Source: Bacillota bacterium
Lineage (GTDB): Bacteria > Bacillota > Clostridia > Acetivibrionales > DSM-1351
DNA: 18,489 bases
Direction of reading: 5' to 3'
Assembly: GCA_023441625.1 (NCBI GenBank)
Contig: JAEZOA010000013.1
Coordinates: 1-18,489, forward strand
The notes under the pieces: model-generated
What the model was told of the DNA's origin: nothing
Databases searched by the model: none
What the model saw: only the letters and a program-made list of their open reading frames with translations
Shown: in pieces, positions 7,292-15,021 of the stretch
Layout: each line of letters begins with the position of its first letter
Position numbering within the stretch: the stretch's first letter is position 1
Translations under genes and position numbers: made by a program

Positions 7292-7686
7292 ACTGTTCCT
7301 CCTCCCTTCACTTATTCCTGTTTGTCTTTTTGTTCAACAAATTTTCTAGACTAGTACCTAAGAATTAAATTTCATTTTACTCAGACAAATCTCATTTAAA
7401 ATTTCTCATTTTAAGCATTTCACCCTATGTCATCTATATTTTAGCCTATTTTTAAGGGGCAAAAAAGAGCATTTTTTCGCTCATTTTTTGCCCCAAAACG
7501 TCTCTCAAACCACAACATCTTGTGGTCAACCACTACTTTTTATCCTTGATGTGTCAGAATGACACATTAACCACTATCTTGTCATCAGAATTGTCGCTTC
7601 TACAGTAGCACGTTTCCAATCAGTCTTCGTCTCTGACTCGGCTTCTTGGGCGTGCCTTGCATGGACCGTTGTAATCTGCTCTCATC
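7292..7686. other. Intergenic region with several hairpins
   Basis: No gene was seen. The part next to the methyltransferase (about 7560-7686) has noticeably higher GC than its surroundings. On the minus strand it contains a short open stretch after the methyltransferase stop, but no start signal. Small palindromes include ACCACAA paired with TTGTGGT near 7509-7526 and TGTGTCA paired with TGACACA at 7550-7566. A large hairpin lies at 7456-7494. The last 100 bases before 7291 are the AT-rich leader of the 144-residue gene; no clear promoter pair was found there. Confidence 0.5.
7456..7494 (-). terminator. Hairpin terminator candidate downstream of rlmD
   Basis: GGGGCAAAAAA-GAGC (7456-7470) pairs with GCTCATTTTTTGCCCC (7479-7494) with one bulged base. 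Read on the minus strand, the 3' arm contains TTTTTTGCCCC after the loop and is followed by TTAAAAAT. It is about 190 bases past the rlmD stop and is the first strong hairpin there, so it probably ends that transcript. It is symmetric enough to act in either direction. Confidence 0.55.
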
Positions 7687-9063
7687 TCACTTCGTTCGTG
7701 ACAGCAGAACAACCGCTTCCACGTGTCCCGTCCACGCAAACATATCCACTGGTTGTACTTCTTTCACCTCAAACCCATTATCGCACAAAAACTTCAGGTC
7801 TCGTGCCAGCGTGGACGGGTTACAGCTTACGTATACGATGCGCTGGGGTTGCATTTCGACAAGTGTCTTCAATAGAACCTCCTCACAACCCTTTCTTGGT
7901 GGGTCAACCACAACCACATCTGCCCTGGTTCCCTCTTCATACAGCTTCGGTATTACAGTCTCCGCCTCACCCACCAAGAATTCGACATTATTTATTCCAT
8001 TTAGCTGTGCATTTATTTTAGCGTCAGCAATTGCATCAGGGACAAGCTCTACCCCAATGACTTTTTTCGCGTTCTCTGATAAGAAGAGAGATATAGTTCC
8101 TATACCGCAATACAGGTCAAAAACCGTTTCATTGCCAGTAAGCCCTGCATATTCCAAAGCCTTACTGTACAAAACCTCTGTTTGAATTGGGTTAACCTGA
8201 AAAAATGATAAGGGCGAGATATTGAACCTATACTTCCCTATATACTCTACAATGTACTCCTGACCATATATACACTTATTTTTATCACCAAGAATAATAT
8301 TAGTGTTTTTAGTATTTACATTAATAAAAATGCTCTTTATATTTTCATATTTATTACATAATAACTCAACCAACTCATCAGCTTTAGGTATCTTCTTCCC
8401 ATTTACAACTAGTACAACCATTATTTCATTGGTTTTAAAGCCCTTTCTAATCATTACATGGCGCAAAAAGCCTTTGCCCGTCTTCTCATCATAAATACTA
8501 ATACCTTTTGTCTTGAAAAAGTCTCGAACAGTATCTCTTATAGCATTGCTTTCTTGTGGCTGTATATCACACACCTTGCTATCAATGATGTTATGAGAAC
8601 CCTTTTCATAGAAGCCTATTTTTATTTCTCCACCACAATTTGCAACAGGATACTGAACCTTATTTCTATAATGAAAAGGCTTCTCCATTCCAATAGCATC
8701 GTGGACCTTGACATTTTCAAGTCCACCAATTCTCTTTAAGCTCTGACGAACTGTGTCAGTTTTAAATTCAAGCTGTGCTTCATATGACATATGCTGTATC
8801 GAACAGCCTCCACATTTATCAAAAACAGGGCAGAAGGGCTCTACCCTTTTATCAGAAGGTTCAAGAAGTTTTTCGATAGTGCCAACTGCATAGCTTTTAG
8901 TCTGTTTAATTATCCTCACATCAACCATCTCACCTATAAGCGCACCATCTACAAACACGACAAACCCATCAATCTTGCCTACACCCTGACCCTCATGTGT
9001 TAATCCTGTTATTTCAATTTTATAGGTTTTACTCTTTGACAATGTTTTTTGCGGTTGCTTCAT
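7687..9063 (-). CDS. rlmD: 23S rRNA (uracil-5-)-methyltransferase RlmD/RumA family
   Basis: The protein transfers a methyl group from S-adenosylmethionine to C5 of a uridine in 23S rRNA. It has 458 residues, the usual length. An N-terminal TRAM domain (about 8-68, ITGLTHEGQGVGK) is followed by the iron-sulfur cysteines C78, C84, C87 (CPVFDKCGGC) and C165. The methyltransferase fold shows FDLYCGIGTISLFL (about 315-328), the DPPRKGC motif (387-393), the catalytic cysteine C414 in VSCNP and the base E449 in GHVEA. All catalytic residues are present. It starts at ATG 9061-9063 with a GGTGG site about 10 bases upstream. Whether it modifies U1939, U747 or both (RlmCD) cannot be told from sequence; Gram-positive members are often dual. 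It is divergent from the alcohol dehydrogenase gene and appears to be a single-gene unit. Confidence 0.93.
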   Translation of the reverse strand: MKQPQKTLSKSKTYKIEITGLTHEGQGVGKIDGFVVFVDGALIGEMVDVRIIKQTKSYAVGTIEKLLEPSDKRVEPFCPVFDKCGGCSIQHMSYEAQLEFKTDTVRQSLKRIGGLENVKVHDAIGMEKPFHYRNKVQYPVANCGGEIKIGFYEKGSHNIIDSKVCDIQPQESNAIRDTVRDFFKTKGISIYDEKTGKGFLRHVMIRKGFKTNEIMVVLVVNGKKIPKADELVELLCNKYENIKSIFINVNTKNTNIILGDKNKCIYGQEYIVEYIGKYRFNISPLSFFQVNPIQTEVLYSKALEYAGLTGNETVFDLYCGIGTISLFLSENAKKVIGVELVPDAIADAKINAQLNGINNVEFLVGEAETVIPKLYEEGTRADVVVVDPPRKGCEEVLLKTLVEMQPQRIVYVSCNPSTLARDLKFLCDNGFEVKEVQPVDMFAWTGHVEAVVLLSRTK

Positions 9064-9322
9064 TATTTTATAACCACCATTTCTTATTTTATCAAATGCC
9101 TATAGATAGCAGCTTACATATCTATAGACTCTGTATATAATTATTATCTCAGCAAGCATTTTTAATATTACATTTAGCAAGTCAAGAGTGACTAGCTTAA
9201 TAAGTTTGTTTATATAATATCACATTTATTAAGTTTTATCATTCACTACCATATAAATGCATTAATCCCCATCCTATGTGCTATAATGTGAATATAAGTA
9301 TAAGAAATATTTGGAGGTTTTT
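9064..9322. promoter_or_regulatory. Divergent promoter region between rlmD and the alcohol dehydrogenase
   Basis: For the plus-strand dehydrogenase, an extended -10 (TGCTATAAT; hexamer at 9282-9287) is clear, with no good -35. For rlmD, the minus strand has TTGACT at 9180-9185 but no matching -10 at standard spacing. A 9-bp hairpin (CTATAGATA at 9100-9108, TATCTATAG at 9119-9127) lies in the rlmD leader about 40 bases before its start. An 8-bp inverted repeat (CTTAATAA at 9196-9203, TTATTAAG at 9226-9233) lies between the two promoters and could be an operator. Confidence 0.5.
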
Positions 9323-10501
9323 ATGAATTCATTTGAGCTTTATATTCCTACTAATTATGTTTTTGGTCCAAATGTTGAAAATGAAGTTGGATTACGTTGT
9401 AAAGAGCAAGGTGCTACTAAGGTATTAATACATTATGGTGGGCAAAGTGCAGTAAAAAGTGGTTTACTAGATCGTGTCCGCAAAAGTCTGACTGCATCTG
9501 GGCTATCCTTTATTGAGCTTAGTGGTGTTAAACCCAATCCTCGAATGGACCTAGCCTATGAAGGAATTAATATTGTAAAAACGCAGGGTATTGACTTTAT
9601 TCTAGCTGTTGGAGGCGGAAGTGTTATTGATTCTGCAAAGTGTATTGCTGCAGGTGCTCTGTATGACGGAGATGCTTGGGATTTCTTTACTGGTAAAGCA
9701 GAGCCTACAAAAGCAATTAAGCTTGGATGTATTCTGACAATTCCTGCAGCCGGTAGCGAGGCCTCTAAAGACTGTGTTATGCAGCTAGTAGATAAAGATG
9801 GTATTGCTTGGAAACGTGGAACAAATGGGAATGCACTATATAACAGCTTTTCCTTACTAAACCCCGAATTGACCTGGACCTTACCAGCAGATCAAACTGT
9901 TGCTGGCTGTGCAGATATTTTTACGCATATTACAGAGCGTTATTTTACAAATACAAAAGGTACGTATTTAATTGATAATTTCTGTGAATCAATTTTACGC
10001 ACAATAGTACATTATGCTCCTTTAGTTATTGCTGATCCAAAACATAAAGAAGCTCGCGAACAGCTTATGTGGGCTGGTAGCATGGCACATAACAACATCT
10101 GTGGAGTAGGACGAATTCAGGATTGGGCCAGCCATATAATTGAGCATGAGCTCTCTGGTTTATACGATGTTGCTCATGGTGCTGGACTTGCTACTGTGCT
10201 GCCTGCATGGATGCAAGTTGTGTATAAAAATGATGTGGCAAGATTTGTTCGCTTTGCAACTGAGGTGTTCAGAGTTGAAAACGATCCTTTTGATCAAGAA
10301 GGCACCGCACTAAAAGGAATATATGCTCTAAAGCACTTTTTCTCATCTATTGGTTTGCCAATAAGTTTATCTCAGTTAGGCGGAAAACGTGAAGATATAC
10401 CTTTTTTAGTTAAGAATATATCCTATGGTCCAGATGGTACAATCGGAAATTTCGTTAAACTCGACCAAGCTGGAGTGCATGAAGTATACAAATTTATGTA
10501 G
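9323..10501 (+). CDS. Iron-containing alcohol dehydrogenase (YqhD/BdhA type)
   Basis: This is a 392-residue type III alcohol dehydrogenase that reduces aldehydes to alcohols (or the reverse) using NAD(P)H, probably in fermentative metabolism or aldehyde detoxification in the cytoplasm. The nucleotide-binding part shows HYGGQSAVKSG (about 37-47) and GGGSVIDSAK (97-106). The four metal ligands are intact: D198, H202, H271 and H285, with exactly the 4/69/14 spacing of E. coli YqhD. The start is ATG 9323, 5 bases after GGAGG; a TTG at 9311 overlaps that site and is unlikely. It has its own extended -10 promoter at 9282-9287 and is followed by a hairpin at 10512-10597, so it looks monocistronic. 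The exact substrate (butanal, methylglyoxal or another short aldehyde) cannot be read from the sequence. Confidence 0.92.
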   Translation: MNSFELYIPTNYVFGPNVENEVGLRCKEQGATKVLIHYGGQSAVKSGLLDRVRKSLTASGLSFIELSGVKPNPRMDLAYEGINIVKTQGIDFILAVGGGSVIDSAKCIAAGALYDGDAWDFFTGKAEPTKAIKLGCILTIPAAGSEASKDCVMQLVDKDGIAWKRGTNGNALYNSFSLLNPELTWTLPADQTVAGCADIFTHITERYFTNTKGTYLIDNFCESILRTIVHYAPLVIADPKHKEAREQLMWAGSMAHNNICGVGRIQDWASHIIEHELSGLYDVAHGAGLATVLPAWMQVVYKNDVARFVRFATEVFRVENDPFDQEGTALKGIYALKHFFSSIGLPISLSQLGGKREDIPFLVKNISYGPDGTIGNFVKLDQAGVHEVYKFM

Positions 10502-10511
10502 TATTTGAAAA

Positions 10512-10597
10512 GGCTGTTGCATAACTAGAATAATTCTGTGATAAATGAGTTAAAACTTATTTGCTACAAAATAACAAATACTTGTTCTGCAACAGCC
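10512..10597 (+). terminator. Long hairpin with 10-bp ends; terminator or miniature transposon-like repeat
   Basis: GGCTGTTGCA (10512-10521) pairs perfectly with TGCAACAGCC (10588-10597), and the right arm is followed by ACTTTTT. The ends continue as an imperfect repeat (AAC and AG match further in), and the centre (around 10544-10563) is itself a near-palindrome, AAATGAGTT against AACTTATTT. It begins 11 bases after the dehydrogenase stop, so termination is likely. The 86-bp inverted-repeat layout also resembles a miniature inverted-repeat element. Confidence 0.6.
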
Positions 10598-10626
10598 ACT
10601 TTTTATATAAAAAATGGAACTACAGT

Positions 10627-10733
10627 TTGATAATATCGTCTAATCCAGTATAACTTATGAAGTTATGCGTTAGAAATCAGAGGTTAGTAATACACCTGTG
10701 CTACTTGAACATCAGTGTATTACAAGCTAATAT
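10627..10733 (+). promoter_or_regulatory. Promoter and leader inverted repeats of the beta-propeller gene
   Basis: A plausible promoter is TTGATA (10627-10632), 16 bases, TATAAC (10649-10654). The -10 overlaps a palindrome ATAACTT-ATG-AAGTTAT (10650-10666). Further down the leader, GTAATACAC (10687-10695) pairs perfectly with GTGTATTAC (10725-10733), 29 bases apart, ending just before the GGAGGT ribosome-binding site at 10739-10744. Both could be regulatory. Confidence 0.45.
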
Positions 10734-10749
10734 CAAACTGGAGGTCACC

Positions 10750-13119
10750 ATGAAAAAGAAAATCCTAGCATTGGGTATTTTATTTCTTACTTTTATCATT
10801 CTAGTCGGCATAATAGCACCTGCATCTGGACAGACATCAGTTCTATCCGTACAGAATAGTTCTATGACTACTAAAACCCCTTTGGGTGGAGAAATATACC
10901 TCCATGCAGATAGTCCTCTAATATTGTCACAGGATAAAATTTCGCCACTGGACCCTGAAAATTTAGATGTAGCAGCCACCGTCACAAATAGCCGGGTTTT
11001 AGTACCACTACGTGCATTGTCAGAATACCTAAAAGCTAAGGTTAGCTATGATGCTGCCGGTAGAAAAGCCATCATCGAATATAATGGTAGTCGTTTCTTA
11101 TTTCCTATAGGCGAAGATAAATATATTAAAATAGATGGCAAACTTGAAAAAGAAATTACCATTGATGCAAAAACTATACTTCTCAACGACCGCACCATGG
11201 TACCATTAAGAGTAATCTGCGAAGACATTCTAGGATATAAAGTTTCATACTTTGATAATGTAATTGCCATAAGTGACAGTGAAATTGATTTGCAAAACAA
11301 TAAAACTCTTGTAGCTGATATAAAATTAAAAATAGGGTCTGCATTAAAAGCTCAGTCAATGAACCAATTAAAATCAATTCTAACACAGAAAGATTATTCC
11401 CGTGATAATATAATAACACTTGACGAAAATATATTAACTGACACCTCAAATACAATAAACCCAAGTATTGGAGAAGCATCTACTACAGCTAAAAGCGCAG
11501 AAAACAGCTTTACACAGTCAAGGGAAGCAGCTGATTCTGACTACTCAGCTACCAACACACAGGTTCAAGGAATTGATGAGGCTGACATTGTAAAAACAGA
11601 TGGTAAATATATTTATATTGCAGGCAATAGAGCAGTTCGTATTGTCAGCGTAGACAAGGGCGATATAACAGACATATCAACCATTAAGCTTCCAGAGAAT
11701 AAAACAGTAAGTGAAATATACATCGATGGAAACCGCCTTGTTTTATTGGGCAGCAAATATGAGAACATTAAAAATACTTATTCAACTGAAAAAACTGAAT
11801 CGACAAAATCCTTGGAAAGAGAACTTATCTCTAAAACCGATGTTATAGACAGTTCGAAGAGGATTATGCCTTATTACTCAATTAACTATAGTTTTATTGA
11901 TATCTACGATATTTCAGACCGTAAAAACCCTGAATTTGTAAAGGGACATGAAATGGAAGGCAATTTACAGTCTAGTCGTAAAAATGGTTCAATAGTTTAT
12001 CTAATAACAAATACTTATATATACAAAGATGTATTTGTGCCTATGATGAGGGATACTATATCAAATAGCCAGCTAGATCCAGTGCCCTTAAACGATATTA
12101 TGGTAATGACAGTGCCCAATGCCTATGGATATGTAATTGTATCTGCCATAAATATTAATGACAGAAGTAAAACTCAGGTTGAAGCAATAACTTCATCTGG
12201 TCATCTTACTTATATGAATAACTCGGCACTGTACCTATCCTCTAATAACAACTATAATCAATCTATAATAACTAAATTCCAAATAGATGGAATGAATATT
12301 GGCTATGCGGGCTCTGGTATAGTAGATGGATATATAAATAATCAATTCTCTATGGATGAGTATAATGGATATTTTAGAGTAGCTACAACGACTAACAATG
12401 ATAACAACTTATTTATATTAGATAGTTCCCTTAATATATGTGGTTCAGTAACAGGTTTAGCAAAGGGTGAACGGATTTATTCCGTTCGTTTCTTGGGTGA
12501 CAAGGGCTATATCGTAACCTATAGAACAATTGACCCCCTATTTGTTTTTGATTTATCAGATCCAAAGAGTCCCAAAGTAACAGGTGAATTAAAAATACCA
12601 GGTTTTAGTAGCTACCTTCACCCGTTAGGAGAGGATTTGCTTTTAGGCATAGGTCAGGATACTTATGAAATATTTAAAAAAGACTCCACCGGCAAGGATG
12701 TAGTTATAGGTATAGGTCAAGGAGGTATTAAGCTATCTCTATTTGATGTATCAGACATGGGTAAACCAAAAGAAATATCAAACTATGTACTTGGCGATGC
12801 AGGTAGCTATTCAGAAGCGCTCTATAACCACAAAGCTCTAATGTTTGATTCTTCTTCTGAAAATGTGGTCTTTGACGCTTCAATAACCGATACCTATATG
12901 AAAAACAAGCATGGGGCAGTTGTAATTAATTACGGCAACAAATCAATTAATTTAAAAGGTATTGTAGATTATATTAATCCAGAAATATATGGTATGTATA
13001 TACCAAACGGATGTCGTACTATATATATTGGAGATGTACTATACTATATACAAGATGGAATTATTGCATCATATGATTATCAAACATTAAAACAAATTTC
13101 TACATTGCAGCTAAAGTAG
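10750..13119 (+). CDS. Secreted protein: copper amine oxidase N-terminal-like domain plus beta-propeller domain
   Basis: A protein of 789 residues from ATG 10750, 5 bases after GGAGGT; the open frame extends 31 codons further upstream without a ribosome-binding site. Residues 1-27 are a signal peptide (KKK, hydrophobic core LALGILFLTFIILVGIIA, then ASG). Residues about 80-175 match the copper amine oxidase N-terminal-like domain (RVLVPLRALSEYLKAKVSY, then RTMVPLRVICEDILGYKVSY), a wall- or matrix-associated module in Firmicutes that does not itself make an oxidase. After a Ser/Thr-rich linker, residues from about 272 begin the secreted beta-propeller domain family (VQGIDEADIVKTDGKYIYIA), with repeated IYDISD, FDLSDPKSP and FDVSDMGKP motifs marking blades. 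No membrane anchor or sorting signal is visible. The function is unknown; a role at the cell surface is inferred. It is a single-gene unit with its own promoter and terminator. Confidence 0.85.
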   Translation: MKKKILALGILFLTFIILVGIIAPASGQTSVLSVQNSSMTTKTPLGGEIYLHADSPLILSQDKISPLDPENLDVAATVTNSRVLVPLRALSEYLKAKVSYDAAGRKAIIEYNGSRFLFPIGEDKYIKIDGKLEKEITIDAKTILLNDRTMVPLRVICEDILGYKVSYFDNVIAISDSEIDLQNNKTLVADIKLKIGSALKAQSMNQLKSILTQKDYSRDNIITLDENILTDTSNTINPSIGEASTTAKSAENSFTQSREAADSDYSATNTQVQGIDEADIVKTDGKYIYIAGNRAVRIVSVDKGDITDISTIKLPENKTVSEIYIDGNRLVLLGSKYENIKNTYSTEKTESTKSLERELISKTDVIDSSKRIMPYYSINYSFIDIYDISDRKNPEFVKGHEMEGNLQSSRKNGSIVYLITNTYIYKDVFVPMMRDTISNSQLDPVPLNDIMVMTVPNAYGYVIVSAININDRSKTQVEAITSSGHLTYMNNSALYLSSNNNYNQSIITKFQIDGMNIGYAGSGIVDGYINNQFSMDEYNGYFRVATTTNNDNNLFILDSSLNICGSVTGLAKGERIYSVRFLGDKGYIVTYRTIDPLFVFDLSDPKSPKVTGELKIPGFSSYLHPLGEDLLLGIGQDTYEIFKKDSTGKDVVIGIGQGGIKLSLFDVSDMGKPKEISNYVLGDAGSYSEALYNHKALMFDSSSENVVFDASITDTYMKNKHGAVVINYGNKSINLKGIVDYINPEIYGMYIPNGCRTIYIGDVLYYIQDGIIASYDYQTLKQISTLQLK

Positions 13120-13163
13120 GACGTAGTATAAATTTTAATAGATAAATTAAACTCAAAAATCTT

Positions 13164-13222
13164 AAGAGTAAAAGGAACTTCGATTTAATTGAAGTTTCCT
13201 TGGCTCTCTTTTTTTCTCTTTT
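13164..13222 (+). terminator. Rho-independent terminator of the beta-propeller gene
   Basis: The arms AGAG (13165-13168), AAGGAA (13172-13177) and CTTC (13178-13181) pair with GAAG (13191-13194), TTCCTT (13196-13201) and CTCT (13204-13207), with one bulged T and a small internal loop. A long T-rich tract (TTTTTTTCTCTTTTTTTT) follows directly. Confidence 0.8.
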
Positions 13223-13253
13223 TTTTATTCTCGTAATAATAAGAGAGAAAGTA

Positions 13254-13282
13254 TTGACAAAATAGTTTAGTATCTATACTAT
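13254..13282 (+). promoter_or_regulatory. MarR-gene promoter with palindromic operator
   Basis: TTGACA (13254-13259), a 17-base spacer and TACTAT (13277-13282) form a good promoter 18 bases before the regulator start. The 21 bases at 13262-13282, lying between the -35 and the end of the -10, are a partial palindrome (TAGTAT-CT-ATACTA at its heart). They match the operator at 13792-13812, read on the opposite strand, at 18 of 21 positions and share the core GTTTAGTATCTA. A bound MarR dimer would cover the promoter, so negative autoregulation is likely. Confidence 0.75.
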
Positions 13283-13299
13283 AATAGCAGGTGATAATT

Positions 13300-13752
13300 A
13301 TGGACCCTTATTATGAATTAATGAGTACAATAAGAAAACTGTATGTTCAGTTTCGACATATTGAAAATACTCCACAGTATTTTGATATCATTGGTATCTG
13401 GCTGTATCCTTCCGAGATAAACATAATAGGAGCTATCGGGAAAGACCCAGGCATTAACGTAACAGAATTGGCAGAAAAAATTGGTGTAACAAAAGGTGCG
13501 GTATCGCAAATACTCAAAAAATTGAACGACAAAAAACTAATAGAAAAGTACAATAATAAGAACAACAAAAAAGAGGTTTTGTTGAAATTAACCGAAGAAG
13601 GTATCATTGTTTTTAATGGGCATAAAAACATTCATAAGATTATCGATCCGCAGATAAGAAGCTTTTTAGAAACTCAAACAAATGAACATACCTCTTATTT
13701 GATTGACTTCTTAAAAATGATATCGAAAATTTGCAAGAATATAGAACAATAG
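13300..13752 (+). CDS. MarR-family transcriptional regulator
   Basis: A 150-residue protein with the winged helix-turn-helix of the MarR family: YPSEINIIGAIGKDPGINVT, then the recognition region VTKGAVSQILKKLNDKKLIEK (about 64-84) and the wing with basic residues (NNKNNKKEVLLKLTEEG). The terminal helices form the usual dimerisation part. MarR dimers bind short palindromes and are released by small ligands or oxidation. The start is ATG 13300 with AGGTGA 5 bases upstream; a GTG at 13291 overlaps that site. The gene is followed after about 100 bases by a dehydrogenase gene with its own promoter. Both promoters carry the same 21-bp palindromic site, so this protein probably represses itself and the dehydrogenase. 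The ligand is unknown. Confidence 0.9.
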   Translation: MDPYYELMSTIRKLYVQFRHIENTPQYFDIIGIWLYPSEINIIGAIGKDPGINVTELAEKIGVTKGAVSQILKKLNDKKLIEKYNNKNNKKEVLLKLTEEGIIVFNGHKNIHKIIDPQIRSFLETQTNEHTSYLIDFLKMISKICKNIEQ

Positions 13753-13767
13753 ATTTAGTTAGTATTT

Positions 13768-13812
13768 TTGACATTGATATAATGTTATCTTATTGTTTAG
13801 ATACTAAACAAT
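13768..13812 (+). promoter_or_regulatory. Dehydrogenase promoter with perfect palindromic MarR operator
   Basis: TTGACA (13768-13773), 17 bases, TATTGT (13791-13796). The 21 bases at 13792-13812 form a perfect palindrome: ATTGTTTAG, ATA, CTAAACAAT. It covers the -10 and the expected transcription start. Read in reverse complement it matches the site in the regulator's own promoter (13262-13282) at 18 of 21 positions. Confidence 0.8.
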
Positions 13813-13849
13813 ATTGTATAAATTTATTAATAATATTGGAGGGGATTTT

Positions 13850-14632
13850 ATGGTAAAGTCTTGGAATTTTCAAAAAACGGATTATGCATTGATTACAGGG
13901 GCATCGAGTGGAATAGGTGAAGCGTACGCTAATAGGTTTGCATCACTGGGCTGTAGTTTAGTTTTAGTAGCGCGCAATATAACAAAACTGAATGATGTGG
14001 CAAGTGACATTAAAAAATCCTATGGTGTACAAGTTGAAGTTATTGATGCAGATTTATCAGATGATAGCGATGTAAAAAGAGTTGAAGAGAGTATAAATCA
14101 GAATGAAAATATTGTAGCATTAATTAACTGCGCTGGATTTGCTTTGCGAAAACACTTTATAGAGCAGGATTTGAATAAACAATTATCAATGATTCAATTA
14201 CATATTCTTACAAGTACTCATCTTACTCATGCTGCAATCCCTAAAATGATCAAAAACAACAGAGGGATTATTATTAATGTTTCTTCCCTGCTATCATTAA
14301 TGACATTAAATAATAATGTTGTGCATTGCGCTACCAAAGCATATTTAAATAGATTCTCCCAGAATCTGGCCATGGAATTGTGTGATAAAAACATAAAGGT
14401 CCAAGCACTCAATCCAGGCTATACGATTACTAATTTTCATTCCACAGAAGAATTTAAGGGGGTAAAAAAGAACTACCCTAAACTATTTACTATGACAACT
14501 GATGAATTAGTAGACAAATCGATTGATGCATTAAAAAAACGACGGGTAATCGTTGTTCCAGGTATTGCTAATCAAATGCTTGTAAGGTTAAAATTTCTGT
14601 TTGCCCCAATTGTGATGAAATCCATGGGATAG
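13850..14632 (+). CDS. Short-chain dehydrogenase/reductase with altered catalytic residues
   Basis: A 260-residue classical SDR from ATG 13850 behind GGAGGGGA. The NAD(P)-binding motif TGASSGIG (17-24) and LINCAG (91-96) are normal, and an arginine after the second strand (VARN) suggests NADPH. The active site is unusual. The YxxxK motif reads H159-C-A-T-K163, so the catalytic Tyr is His (codon CAT, one base from TAT). The tetrad Asn position in the helix before it (MIQLHILTST) is also His, H118 (CAT, one base from AAT). S146 and K163 are kept. The protein may have lost reductase activity, or use His in an unusual mechanism, or serve as a binding protein. The C-terminal part (NPGYTITNF, then IVVPGIANQM) resembles the YqjQ/DltE-like short-chain dehydrogenases. 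It probably belongs to the regulon of the MarR protein just upstream. Confidence 0.88.
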   Translation: MVKSWNFQKTDYALITGASSGIGEAYANRFASLGCSLVLVARNITKLNDVASDIKKSYGVQVEVIDADLSDDSDVKRVEESINQNENIVALINCAGFALRKHFIEQDLNKQLSMIQLHILTSTHLTHAAIPKMIKNNRGIIINVSSLLSLMTLNNNVVHCATKAYLNRFSQNLAMELCDKNIKVQALNPGYTITNFHSTEEFKGVKKNYPKLFTMTTDELVDKSIDALKKRRVIVVPGIANQMLVRLKFLFAPIVMKSMG

Positions 14633-14701
14633 AGTCAGCTACTTTGCCAATTTATAAGGAATCTTAGACTGTCATCAGATTAATTCCTATATCCTTTACT
14701 A

Positions 14702-14734
14702 CCGATTGCATATAATTTTATCATATGCAATCGG
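14702..14734 (+). terminator. Hairpin between convergent genes
   Basis: CCGATTGCATAT (14702-14713) pairs perfectly with ATATGCAATCGG (14723-14734), with a 9-base loop. It lies between the dehydrogenase (plus) and the ferritin-like gene (minus), which converge, and probably serves both. The T-run after it is weak (CAAAGTTT on the plus strand), so it may stabilise 3' ends rather than terminate efficiently. Confidence 0.5.
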
Positions 14735-14803
14735 CAAAGTTTCAAGTGGCATAAGCTAATACACCAATCTTGTAATAAGGCTTCAACACCAATTTTTAGA
14801 ATT

Positions 14804-15010
14804 TTACTGCTTCTTGTAGTCCAAAAGCATTTCCCGCAAAGTAGTCGCATGCATTCCTTCATCCTGTGCAAATTGTTTAAAAACCTGTTTAACTTGTTGG
14901 TCTTCTATTCTTTTTGAATACATTTCATAATCTCTGACAAGTTCCATGGAATTTTCCCATGCCCTAAGTAGCCTATCATACGTCGTAATTTCTACTTCAT
15001 TTTCATTCAT
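14804..15010 (-). CDS. Small ferritin-like helical protein
   Basis: A 68-residue protein made of two amphipathic helices. The first (YDRLLRAWENSMELVRDYEMYSK) carries acidic residues at suitable spacing. The second has the E51-x-x-H54 pair (QDEGMHATTLREMLLDY) typical of ferritin/rubrerythrin-like iron sites. It is about half the length of a usual four-helix bundle, so it would have to dimerise. It could be a small rubrerythrin- or spore-coat-related protein. The start at ATG 15008-15010 has no ribosome-binding site close by; the strong AAGGAGG is about 55 bases upstream, separated by an 8-bp inverted repeat (15022-15061). This leaves either an unusual leader or a wrongly placed start. The gene converges with the short-chain dehydrogenase and is divergent from the YvlD-like gene. 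Confidence 0.6.
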   Translation of the reverse strand: MNENEVEITTYDRLLRAWENSMELVRDYEMYSKRIEDQQVKQVFKQFAQDEGMHATTLREMLLDYKKQ

Positions 15011-15021
15011 TTACTTATTGT

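Noticed and set aside
7500..7570. Small palindromes as an attachment site or CRISPR-like repeats
   Set aside because: They are short, differ from each other and are not repeated elsewhere in the window.
7646..8185. 179-codon plus-strand frame opposite rlmD
   Set aside because: It is an antisense shadow of a clear methyltransferase gene; its Ser/Thr/Cys-rich translation is typical of reverse-strand reading.
10657..10749. 31-codon N-terminal extension of the beta-propeller protein
   Set aside because: It would place a signal peptide internally, has no ribosome-binding site, and overlaps the leader inverted repeat; ATG 10750 with GGAGGT is far better.
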